A DNA stretch of 32,526 nucleotides from an uncultured Prevotella sp. (GTDB lineage Bacteria; Bacteroidota; Bacteroidia; Bacteroidales; Bacteroidaceae): contig NZ_CALMHT010000176.1 of NCBI RefSeq assembly GCF_937863835.1, forward strand, positions 1 through 32,526, in the 5' to 3' direction. Both the position numbers and the translations under genes were made by a program. Under the pieces are notes generated by a model. It was not told the DNA's origin. It searched no databases and saw only the letters and a list, made by a program, of their open reading frames with translations. Position 1 is the stretch's first letter, and each line of letters starts with the position of its first letter. This document shows, in pieces, positions 16,027 through 24,600 of this stretch.

Positions 16027-17265
16027 TTACTCGTAACGCAAAGCATCTATTGGATCCAGTTGTGCTGCTTTTTTTGCCGGATACCATCCGAAGAATACAC
16101 CAGTGAATGTACATACCGCAAAACTCATGATGATGCTCCATGGCTGAATATATATCGGCCAATGGGCCAGAAACTTGATGGCATACGATGAACCTACACC
16201 CAGCAATACACCAATGATACCGCCTGTTACACTAAGCATAATGGCTTCGATAAGAAACTGATTCAGAATATCAATTCCTCTGGCACCAACACTCATACGC
16301 AGACCTATTTCACGGGTACGTTCAGTGACACTTACATACATGATGTTCATGATACCGATACCTCCTACAATGAGGGATATACCGGCCACACATCCTAGTA
16401 GGATGGTCATCATGTCTGTGGTTGAGTTCATCATAGATGAAAGTTCTTCCTGAGAGCGGATGTTGAAATCATCACTGTCACCGTTGCCGTCGGCTGTGGC
16501 ATCCTTGAGTTTGTGATTGCGTCTGAGGATAGTTGATATCTCATCTGTCGCCTTGTCCGTCAGTTCTTCAGTGATTGCGGAACAGTTGATACTTCCAAGA
16601 TATGTCTGTGCGAGAATTCGTTTCATCACAGCTGTATAAGGTGCCAGAACGAGGTCGTCCTGGTCCATACCCATCGTGTTATATCCCTTCTTTTTCAGGA
16701 CACCGATAACCCGGAAAGGTATAGAATTGAATCTGACAACCTTACCGATAGGGTCGCTGCCGTCTGGAAAGAGATTGCTTACTACTGTCTGTCCCAGTAT
16801 ACAGACTTTCGCACTGCTTTTTATATCAGCATCTGTAAACATATCTCCGTCTTCTACAGACAATTGGCGAATGGTGAGATAATCTTCATTTACACCATAT
16901 ATGGAAGATGGAGTGTTGTTGTTGCCATAAATAAACTGGCCACTGCTGTTTACGACAGGACTGATCGCAGATATGTATTTGCATTCATCTTTGAGAGTCT
17001 GGTAATCATTCAGTTTCAGCGTTTCCATAGAAGAAGCATCTTGCCTGACACCTCCACGCATGTCTTGTCCTGGGTTTATCATAATCATATTGGAACCCAT
17101 CTCAGCGATGTTGGCCTGAATACTCTTCTTGGAACCCTGACCGATTGCAAGCATCGCTATAACCGATGCAACACCGATGATGATACCAAGGGCAGTCAGG
17201 AAAGAACGCATCTTATTGGCAAATATGGCTCTGAGCGCTATCTTAAATAGATTTGTATAGTTCAT
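16027..17265 (-). CDS. MacB-type ABC transporter permease
   Basis: A 412-residue inner-membrane subunit with the MacB periplasmic core domain and a FtsX-type membrane part. One helix lies at the N-terminus (just after MRSFLTALGIIIGVASV), a large periplasmic segment covers roughly 45-270, and three helices fill the C-terminus, with the ERTREIGLRMSVGAR motif between the first two. In E. coli MacB the ATPase is fused to this part; here it is a separate upstream gene, as is usual in Bacteroidetes. It works with the ATPase, the MacA-type adaptor and the TolC-type channel encoded just upstream to drive export across both membranes. Substrate unknown; peptides, lipopeptides or antibiotics are typical. 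Confidence 0.93.
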   Translation of the reverse strand: MNYTNLFKIALRAIFANKMRSFLTALGIIIGVASVIAMLAIGQGSKKSIQANIAEMGSNMIMINPGQDMRGGVRQDASSMETLKLNDYQTLKDECKYISAISPVVNSSGQFIYGNNNTPSSIYGVNEDYLTIRQLSVEDGDMFTDADIKSSAKVCILGQTVVSNLFPDGSDPIGKVVRFNSIPFRVIGVLKKKGYNTMGMDQDDLVLAPYTAVMKRILAQTYLGSINCSAITEELTDKATDEISTILRRNHKLKDATADGNGDSDDFNIRSQEELSSMMNSTTDMMTILLGCVAGISLIVGGIGIMNIMYVSVTERTREIGLRMSVGARGIDILNQFLIEAIMLSVTGGIIGVLLGVGSSYAIKFLAHWPIYIQPWSIIMSFAVCTFTGVFFGWYPAKKAAQLDPIDALRYE

Positions 17266-17277
17266 ATATTCATTTGT

Positions 17278-18042
17278 TTATTCATCAGAATTATTGGGCA
17301 GTTTAGCTAGTCCCTCTTCAGCTGATAGAATGTTGTTGTTATACTCATCACTGATCACCTTACCATCTCTCAACATGATGTTGCGACTGGAATAGTGGGC
17401 GATATCTGGGTTGTGAGTTACAAATATGATAGTACGTCCTTCGGCATGCAACTTTTGGAACAATACTAAAATCTCGAAAGATGTACGGGTGTCAAGGTTT
17501 CCTGTTGCCTCGTCAGCCAGTATGACGGCAGGATCATTGACAAGAGCACGGGCAATGGCAACACGTTGCATCTGTCCACCGGACATTTGGTTCGACTTAT
17601 GATACAGACGGTCGCCTAGACCTACGGCTTTTAATGCATTGATGGCTTTTTCCTGACGTTCCTTAGAACCTACGGAGCCATTATACATCAGAGGCAGTTC
17701 CACATTCTCTATACTTGTTGTTTTCGGCAACAAGTTATAGTTTTGGAAAATGAATCCAATCTTATGATTACGCAGTACGGCGCGTTGAGCCTTAGACATC
17801 TGACGTACTGATACCCCGTCAAGATAAAATTCACCGCTGGATGGAGTGTCAAGGCATCCCAACTGATTAAGAAGCGTGGATTTTCCAGAACCGGACTTAC
17901 CCATGATGGTGACGAATTCTCCTTCGAAAATTCTGAAGTTTACACCACGCAGAGCATGAACGGTTTCGTCGCCAACTACAAATTCACGTTTTACGTCTTG
18001 TAGTTCTATTACTACTTTCTTATTGTCGTTTTCGTTTGACAT
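17278..18042 (-). CDS. MacB/LolD-type ABC transporter ATP-binding protein
   Basis: A 254-residue cytoplasmic ATPase. Walker A is GKSGSGKS (48-55), the signature is MSGGQ (153-157), Walker B is VILADE (about 173-178), and VTHNPD carries the switch histidine. The length and motif style fit the MacB/LolD class, which couples to FtsX-fold permeases without transporting through the membrane bilayer itself. It is separated from the permease gene by 12 nt and from the adaptor by 38 nt. The N-terminal 10 residues are polar and carry no extra domain. Confidence 0.95.
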   Translation of the reverse strand: MSNENDNKKVVIELQDVKREFVVGDETVHALRGVNFRIFEGEFVTIMGKSGSGKSTLLNQLGCLDTPSSGEFYLDGVSVRQMSKAQRAVLRNHKIGFIFQNYNLLPKTTSIENVELPLMYNGSVGSKERQEKAINALKAVGLGDRLYHKSNQMSGGQMQRVAIARALVNDPAVILADEATGNLDTRTSFEILVLFQKLHAEGRTIIFVTHNPDIAHYSSRNIMLRDGKVISDEYNNNILSAEEGLAKLPNNSDE

Positions 18043-18080
18043 ATTGTCTTATTCTTATTAACGAACTAATTCAATGAATA

Positions 18081-19289
18081 TTATTTCTTAGTAGTTGTAG
18101 CTTGCTGATTATTCTTCTTGTTGCTTCCCGGACCCTTAGGCGCAAAAGGACTGCTTTCACTGTCGCTTCCTGAATCAGAAGTCTGTGTTTCTGTCAACGC
18201 TTTCACATCAGAGATAACAGTTGTCCCTCTTTCTATACCTCCGAGTATTTCTGTATGCGTGCCATCAGAAAGACCTGTCTGTACGGAATGGGCTTTCAGA
18301 ATGTTTCCCTCGAGTGTCCACAATTTATTTTTGCCGTCACAGTCTACTATTTTATATCCCTTTACTACATCTTTTGTCGGGGTAAAACGAAGCGCTTTAC
18401 TTACTACGGTCGTCACGCCTTGTTTTTCAGCTGTGTATATTGTCACATTCGCAGTAAGTCCCGGTTTCAGTTTTAAGTCAGCATTAGGTGCACTGATTAC
18501 CACCTCGTAGGTTACGACATTGTTTGTTGTTGTCGCTTCCTGTCTGACTTGTGTCACTGTTCCATCGAAAGTATCATCAGGATATGCATCTACGGTGAAG
18601 GATACTCTTTCTCCTTTTTTCACATCACCTATATCGGCTTCATCCACATCGGCTACGACTTGCATGTTGGTAAGGTCTTTAGCAATAGTGAACAGGGTAG
18701 GTGTACTGAAGCTGGCAGCCACTGTTTGTCCTTCTTCCACCGATTTGGAAAGTACAACACCGTCTATTGGTGATGTAATAGTAGCGTAACCGAGATTCGT
18801 CTGTGCCTTGCGCAAAGTTTCTTTAGATTGTGCAACGCTCTCTTTAGCTTGCCGGTAAGTCAATAACGCATTTTCGTAATCATTTGCACTGACAAGTCCT
18901 TTATTATATAATGTCTTATACCGGTTGAAATTCGCTGTCTGATAATTGAGTGAACTCTGTGCACTGGCAAGATTCGCTTTCGCCGTATTCAGTTCACTCA
19001 TCAGATTTGTCTTATCCAGTTCAGCAATCACTTGACCTTTCTTGACAACACTGTTGTAGTCGACATATAATTTGTTTACGATACCGGAAACCTGAGTACC
19101 GACGGTAACTGATGTAACAGGTTCGATGGAACCGGTAGCTGTTACACTATTTTGAATATTGCCAGCTTCTACCTTTACTTTATCAAAAGTGATAGCACTT
19201 GCTGCCTTCTTTCCTGACAGTAGCCATGCTGCGACGGCGATAATGATGATGACGCCAACGCCAATCCATATTTTACTGATTCTTTTCAT
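18081..19289 (-). CDS. MacA-type periplasmic adaptor (membrane fusion protein)
   Basis: A 402-residue HlyD/RND-adaptor family protein anchored by one N-terminal helix (about 8-25). After it come a lipoyl-like half motif (VTVGTQVSGIVNKLYVD), a coiled-coil hairpin (about residues 90-165, with QAKESVAQSKETLRKAQTNL on the descending helix), the second lipoyl half (SPIDGVVLSKSVEEGQTV) and a beta-barrel region. The C-terminal tail is low-complexity, rich in Ser, Asp, Pro, Lys and Gln, and probably disordered. It bridges the ABC permease and the outer-membrane channel. The gene is 21 nt after the tolC-like gene and 38 nt before the ATPase. Confidence 0.93.
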   Translation of the reverse strand: MKRISKIWIGVGVIIIIAVAAWLLSGKKAASAITFDKVKVEAGNIQNSVTATGSIEPVTSVTVGTQVSGIVNKLYVDYNSVVKKGQVIAELDKTNLMSELNTAKANLASAQSSLNYQTANFNRYKTLYNKGLVSANDYENALLTYRQAKESVAQSKETLRKAQTNLGYATITSPIDGVVLSKSVEEGQTVAASFSTPTLFTIAKDLTNMQVVADVDEADIGDVKKGERVSFTVDAYPDDTFDGTVTQVRQEATTTNNVVTYEVVISAPNADLKLKPGLTANVTIYTAEKQGVTTVVSKALRFTPTKDVVKGYKIVDCDGKNKLWTLEGNILKAHSVQTGLSDGTHTEILGGIERGTTVISDVKALTETQTSDSGSDSESSPFAPKGPGSNKKNNQQATTTKK

Positions 19290-19310
19290 ATTATTTAGTG
19301 ATTTTCTTAT

Positions 19311-20657
19311 TTACAATGTTATATTTTCGCCTTTATAGAATTTCAGAAGTTGTAAGTCTAATATTGTCATATACTTACTCTGTAGTTCACTTTGCTGTGC
19401 ACTGAGCAGGTTTGTCTTACCCGTCATCAGTTCTATGATATTCTTAAGTCCAAGGCGGAATTGCTCACTGAGGAGGTCATAACTGGCTTGTTGACTTTCT
19501 ACACTGCTCTTTGCAGCGATGAATTTCTGTTGATTTGTATTTGCATCCAACCAATATGTCTCTATTGTACTATATAGAGTCTTCTGTTTATCTTGTAAGT
19601 TCAGTATCTGATTGGCCCGTTCTATCTTAGCCTTGTTTACAGCTGTTTTTGTTTTGCGGTTGTCGAATATAGGAATACTTAATGTCGCACCTATACTCCC
19701 GTCGAAATTGGTTTTCATCTGACTGCCCCAACTTGTTGTACTCAAAGATGATGTACTGGTTCCCAAACCGCCGGTCAGACTTATGGTAGGAAGAAGTCCG
19801 GCTTTTGCTATATTAATACTGAGATCACTGCTTTGTATAGCCAGTTGGGTATTTTTAATCTCAGGACGTGAAGTAAGGGCAGCCTGGTAAACTGATTGCA
19901 ATGTGGGAATATCCGACTTTGCCTGTTCATCTGATGTCTCTGGTATATCGACATCAAATTCTTGATCATCCGTTATTTCCAGTAATTGTTTGAGTTGAAG
20001 TTTATAACTGGCCAAATTACTCTCAGCCTCGACAATGTTATATTTGTCCTGAGCCGTCTGTGCTGTGAGTTGAGCCAGGTCGGCCTTAGCCATCTTACCT
20101 ACTTTTACCATTTCTTCACCGCGGCTTTCATTCTTTTTACTTACCTCATAACTTTGTTTGTCCACTTTAATGGCTTCATTGAGGTATAAGATCTGTACGT
20201 AAACCTGGGCTATCTTTTCTTGAATACTATTTGCAGTTTCGGCAGAATCCAGTTCGGTCTGTTGTTCGGTCAGTTTGTTCAGTTTAATCGTGTTATGATT
20301 GATATTGCCGTTCCAGACAGTCCAACTTGCGTTAATACCATAGCTTCCATTATAATAGGTCTTGTTGACACTACTTTGTACCGTTCCGTTGCTTACTGTG
20401 GTTTGGGTGGAATTAGTCCACGGCCTGTAAAGTACAGAATGACTGGTAGAGGCATCCAAAGATGGCAATAAAGCTGCTTTGGATTTCAGTACATCTTCTT
20501 TCGCCGACTGTGTAGACAGACGGTTCTTCTGTAGCGTAATGTTGTTGGTCAGTGCATAATCAATACATTCTTTCAGCGTCCATTTTTTAGGAGTGGCAGC
20601 TGAAACGATATGAACTGCAATCAACATGGCTGTTATTAATACAATACTTTTCTTCAT
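19311..20657 (-). CDS. TolC-family outer-membrane efflux protein
   Basis: A 448-residue outer-membrane factor that forms the exit duct of the exporter. It has a cleavable signal peptide (about 1-20, ending near IVSAA) followed by WTLKECIDYALTNN, the typical start of OEP repeats, and two repeats of long helices and strands (second one around QSVYQAALTSRPEIK). It is the first gene of the exporter operon, followed 21 nt later by the adaptor gene. Its ATG sits within the left arm of a long inverted repeat that also contains the promoter, a hint of specific transcriptional control. Confidence 0.94.
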   Translation of the reverse strand: MKKSIVLITAMLIAVHIVSAATPKKWTLKECIDYALTNNITLQKNRLSTQSAKEDVLKSKAALLPSLDASTSHSVLYRPWTNSTQTTVSNGTVQSSVNKTYYNGSYGINASWTVWNGNINHNTIKLNKLTEQQTELDSAETANSIQEKIAQVYVQILYLNEAIKVDKQSYEVSKKNESRGEEMVKVGKMAKADLAQLTAQTAQDKYNIVEAESNLASYKLQLKQLLEITDDQEFDVDIPETSDEQAKSDIPTLQSVYQAALTSRPEIKNTQLAIQSSDLSINIAKAGLLPTISLTGGLGTSTSSLSTTSWGSQMKTNFDGSIGATLSIPIFDNRKTKTAVNKAKIERANQILNLQDKQKTLYSTIETYWLDANTNQQKFIAAKSSVESQQASYDLLSEQFRLGLKNIIELMTGKTNLLSAQQSELQSKYMTILDLQLLKFYKGENITL

Positions 20658-20704
20658 AATTTATTTTGCAAATATATTTTCACGCTGCAAAATTATGAAG
20701 AAAA
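20648..20704. repeat. Inverted repeat around the tolC-operon promoter
   Basis: Arms TTTTCTTCATAAT (20648-20660) and ATTATGAAGAAAA (20692-20704) are perfect 13-bp complements; TTTGCA (20665-20670) and TGCAAA (20686-20691) extend the symmetry after a 4-base bulge. The -7 box lies between the arms and the tolC start codon is in the left arm. The arm centres are about 44 bp apart. Because transcription should start inside the repeat, it acts as DNA, not as an RNA hairpin; an operator is the simplest reading. Confidence 0.6.
20669..20676 (-). promoter_or_regulatory. -7 box of the exporter operon promoter
   Basis: Minus strand TATATTTG (TAnnTTTG) 11 bases before the tolC ATG, which implies an almost leaderless mRNA. 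There is no TTTG at the normal -33 distance, which fits a promoter that needs an activator. Confidence 0.55.
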
Positions 20705-20716
20705 TCAATACCGTAA

Positions 20717-20736
20717 AAATAATATCGATATTATTT
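20717..20736. promoter_or_regulatory. 20-bp perfect palindrome upstream of the exporter operon
   Basis: AAATAATATCGATATTATTT reads the same on both strands. Its centre is about 50 bp upstream of the tolC -7 box, a usual activator distance. Read as RNA from ribE it could also form an AU hairpin followed by TTTTT on the minus strand, so a weak terminator for ribE is the alternative. Confidence 0.5.
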
Positions 20737-20791
20737 CCCGGTTAGTAGAAATTAAAATTCAATTCAACGATAGAATGCTTGAATTTAACAT

Positions 20792-21394
20792 TTATTCCAC
20801 TTGATGCAATCTCGCGATGTATTTTCCTAAAATATCAAACTCAATATTGACCGTGCTTCCTATCTTTATATCGCAGAAATTGGTATGCTCCAAGGTATAT
20901 GGGATGATAGCCACTTGAAATGTATTGTCAGTAGGATTGCAGACTGTAAGAGATACACCATTAACGGTGACACTACCTTTATCAACAGTGAAATAACCTC
21001 TTCTGACCATTTCTTTATCGGATGCATATTCGAAAGTGAAATATGTAGAACCGTCTGCATCCTTCATGTCTATGCATTTGGCTGTTTCATCTACATGCCC
21101 CTGCACAATATGTCCATCCAGTCTACCATTCATAATCATAGACCGCTCGACATTCACTTTATCGCCAACTTTAAGCATACCCAAATTGGAACGGTCGAGC
21201 GTTTCTTTCATGGCTGTAACGGTATATACACCATCCTTGATACTTACCACCGTGAGGCATACACCATTATGACTGACACTCTGATCTATCTTCAGTTCAT
21301 CCACAAATGAGCATTTCAGAGACAAATCAATATTCTCACGATCATGACTTATAGCCATTACTGTAGCAAATTCTTCGATAATTCCAGAAAACAT
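20792..21394 (-). CDS. ribE: Riboflavin synthase, alpha subunit
   Basis: Dismutates two 6,7-dimethyl-8-ribityllumazine molecules to riboflavin. The 200 residues form the expected two lumazine-binding barrels in tandem: GVCLTV and GHIVQGHVD in the first, GVSLTV and the EHTNF region in the second. I chose the ATG at 21394 because the family begins with MFSGIIEE/MFTGIIEE. The frame stays open for another 48 codons upstream, but that stretch overlaps a predicted structured leader and resembles no riboflavin synthase N-terminus. The gene has its own consensus promoter at 21620-21651 and an unusually long leader. No other riboflavin gene is in the window. Confidence 0.96.
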   Translation of the reverse strand: MFSGIIEEFATVMAISHDRENIDLSLKCSFVDELKIDQSVSHNGVCLTVVSIKDGVYTVTAMKETLDRSNLGMLKVGDKVNVERSMIMNGRLDGHIVQGHVDETAKCIDMKDADGSTYFTFEYASDKEMVRRGYFTVDKGSVTVNGVSLTVCNPTDNTFQVAIIPYTLEHTNFCDIKIGSTVNIEFDILGKYIARLHQVE

Positions 21395-21612
21395 AATAAA
21401 CAGAAATTGGGTTGTTATTAAAAATGGCCGTATCGATGATGTGATGAAAACTCCGAGTCTAATAAGATTTGAGAGCTCTCCGTCTTTGTAATCCACCGGC
21501 CTTACGGCTACCTTAAAGGCGTGGCCCGCCATCGACAAAAGAAGTCATCTCGGTTTTTCGATTTTAATTGATGAGTATCCCAGTCTAATCGATACGACCT
21601 TATTCTTTATTC
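21395..21612 (-). ncRNA. Candidate structured leader RNA (riboswitch-like) of ribE
   Basis: About 218 nt of leader lie between the predicted ribE transcription start and its ATG. In the minus-strand RNA, GGUCGUAUCGAU (21599-21588) pairs with AUCGAUACGGCC (21437-21426): 12 pairs over a 174-nt span, including one G-U that would be a C-A mismatch on the other strand, so the fold favours ribE mRNA. Inside are local hairpins, such as GCC-GUAA-GGC with a GNRA loop (21508-21499) and GGCG-GGCCA-CGCC (21530-21518). Two copies of AUUAGACU...UCAUCA lie just inside or at the closing stem. The 3' arm is followed by AUUUUUAAU. I do not see the conserved blocks of the FMN riboswitch. Class unknown; pairing inferred by eye. 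Confidence 0.55.
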
Positions 21613-21619
21613 TTTTGTG

Positions 21620-21651
21620 CAAAGTTAATGCTTTAATCTTAATCTTCCAAA
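21620..21651 (-). promoter_or_regulatory. Consensus promoter of ribE
   Basis: Minus strand: TTTG (21651-21648), 20 bases, TAACTTTG (21627-21620), a full match to the Bacteroidetes pattern. The -33 element lies in the final codons of the upstream regulator gene. Confidence 0.78.
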
Positions 21652-24600
21652 TTATTCTCCTCTTTTTGTGTTTTTTCTTTTTGCGTTTTAGTTTTCTTTA
21701 TCAGTCCCCTCGTTCTTTCCCTATATACAGTCGGAGTAACTTTCATCGTTTCCCTGAATATACGTGTAAAATAAACAGGATCGTTGAATCCGCATTTGTA
21801 TGCTACCTCTGCCACCGTGCAGTCGTCGTGTTCGAGATACATCATGGCTTTCTTAATCCTGAATTCCTTGATGAACTCTCTCGGAGACATACCTGTGAGT
21901 TCTTTCACCTTATTATAATATGAAGTCCTTGATATGGAAAAATGTGCGGCGACATCTTCTATTTTCAGATTGGCGTCGGAATATTTTTCTTCAAGCCATT
22001 TTTGTTGTTCGACAACGAAATCGTAATCATCTTTATGTTTGAACGCAATTTCCTGCGGACCTATTTTCAGTACACGCATGTCTTTCAGCTTTCTTGTTCT
22101 TATGCGTTTCTTGTGATATACGAATCCCATGATTCCGGTGATGAAAAGTACTAGATATATCCACAATGCCATCGTAGATGCTAACAGATATGGCGGTACT
22201 ATGACCGTTATCGTTTTAATATCGTATTTATCAGGCGATTCCAGTAAGAAGGCCTTTACCTTGAATGTATATGTACCAGCGGGTACGTCGGAATAAGTGG
22301 CAATACGCGATACGTCTGCATTTCTCCATTGTTTATCATATCCTTCGAGTTTGTACTGATAATGTACACGGTGCTGCAGTTGATAATTGAGTGATATAAA
22401 TTTAAAAGCAAAAACTGAAGTTCTATTTGGTATTTTAACCATTTTACTTTCCGGGATATAATAATTATAGATGTCATTCAGTCTGGGACTTATCAATTCG
22501 TCGTTGATAAGGAAATCCGTTATCTGCAGTTTCAACGTAGATCCTTGTTCGTTAACCAATTTGGTCCTGTCTACAATATAGTAGCCATTGAGGGTGCCGA
22601 AAAGCATTTTACCGTCTTTCATTGTGATAGCGGCGCCTTCCGAACACATCACATTACCTACACCATCCTGTATGGAGTATATGGTAAAGAGGTGCGTCCG
22701 TATATCATAAGAACATAATTGTTGATCAGTCGTAAACCATACATTTCCCAGTTTATCAAATGTTATTCCACGTATTTCATCAGAAGGGAGTCCCTCTTTA
22801 GAACCGTACGTCCTGAATTTCCAATCACCATTGTCATCCATTCCGTCAGTACGGCATAATCCTCCACCGTTGGTGGCAATCCATACCACTCCTTTATTAT
22901 CTTTTTTTATCTGGACGATATCATTGCTGCCCAGTTCTGATCCCTCTTTTTCGGATGACCGTATTTTCTTTATATGAACGATACCGTTTTCATAACGAAA
23001 TATCAGAATTCCATCAGACGTGCCTGCCCATACATTACCATTATTGTCAGCAGCCAATGTCCTGGCCTTTAGATAAGATTCGTGGGGATATGAATGCATC
23101 TTGTTTTTGTAATTGTAGAAAACCGTTTTGCCGTTTTTGTCTTTGCTGATAAGATTTATGCCGCCATCGTATGTAGCCACCCATATATTACCGTATTTAT
23201 CTTCTTCCGTGATATATACGTTATTGGAACTTAAACTATAATGATTATTGGCATCATACTTATAGTTCGTAAACGTAAGGTCTTCACCGTTCTTTGTTAT
23301 CAAGTACAGTCCATTTCCTTTCGTGCTCATCCAGTATCTGTTTCTGCTGTCCTTCATTAATCCATAAATACGTCCAAACTTTCTTCCAGTCCCGTCATGA
23401 TCATATCTTTTTATTTTTCCATGCCTGTTGATACACAACATTCCGGCTTTGTTTCCAGTCCATACGTCACCATTGTCGTCTTGCAGCATAGCGCGGATTT
23501 CATTTACACCGTACAGTTTTGAACCAGGTTCGGGAACTTCCAGTTTTATACGTTCTTTAAGGATCTCCAATTTCTCAAGTCCCCGTTTTATGGTTGACAT
23601 CCATATTACGCCTTCGGGCAATGATAAATAAGTAGGTACTGTGTTAGAGAGGTTCCATGAGTTTTCTGGACTGTTATAGAAATAACTGAATCTGTCTGTC
23701 GCACGTTGATAATATCCGAAGCCACCGTGAGTCATACTGGCCCACAAAAGACCGCCGGCTTCTGTAAATCTGCCGCCATGCAAGTCTAATTCCCGCTCAT
23801 TCACAGTTTGAGCAAAACTTTTTATCTGTCCGGTTTTCGTGTTTAGTCGTGATATTCCCTCTTTTTCTGTAGAAAACCATAGCAAACCGAAATCATCCAT
23901 ATATACAGAGGTGACATCTTTTTCCTGCAATTCTTTGATTGTCTTTTCCACCACACCATTTACGATGACAAGCAATTTCCCGGATTTTGTACCGGCATAG
24001 ATATGATTCTTTTTATAGGAAACACTCGTGATGTTTTCGCTCATCCAGTGAACCTTTTTTATTTTGCCTGATTTCTCATCCATACAAATCAGTCCATTGT
24101 CGGTGGATAACCATAAATTGCCTTTATTGTCGAAAACGATCTGATTAACTGTCCGTCTCTGGATATGAATAAATTTGGATTTGATATTGCCTGCATCAAA
24201 ATACATTTGAAATATACCCTTGTTCTTGATGATCATATATGATTTGCCACTAGGTGAACAGAATACGGGGCGTTCTGTGATTATGTCGTTCGCTTGATGA
24301 CCTGTAAATGCATTTACGATTCTGTCTGTTTTCCTTATGAGGACGAATACTCTTCCATCATACATTTCCATCCATATATTACCATATTTATCAGGAGAAA
24401 GTTTAAATATACGGTTATGGAGAAATGGTATTCCACTTGCTTTACCGGTCGTATAATTGGTAAAAGAATAGCCGTCATACCTGTTCAGTCCGTTCCATGT
24501 GGCAATCCATATATATCCATACTTATCTTGAATAATGTCGGATATGGAATTACTGGTAAGTCCATCTGCTGGAGTATAATGGAATAACTGAGCTTTCAGT

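Noticed and set aside
21503..21514. TACGGCTACCTT, identical to part of the conserved 16S rRNA 3' region
   Set aside because: Only 12 bases match and the flanks differ from 16S rRNA; not an rRNA fragment.
21395..21538. A 48-codon in-frame N-terminal extension of riboflavin synthase (MSMAGHAF...)
   Set aside because: Starts with TTG, has no counterpart in riboflavin synthases, which begin MFSGIIEE/MFTGIIEE, and overlaps the predicted structured leader. The ATG at 21394 is preferred.
21426..21599. FMN riboswitch upstream of ribE
   Set aside because: The gene makes it the first guess, but I find none of its conserved blocks in the leader. A TPP-like CCGAGAUGA is present alone, without the rest of the TPP consensus. 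Reported instead as an unclassified leader.
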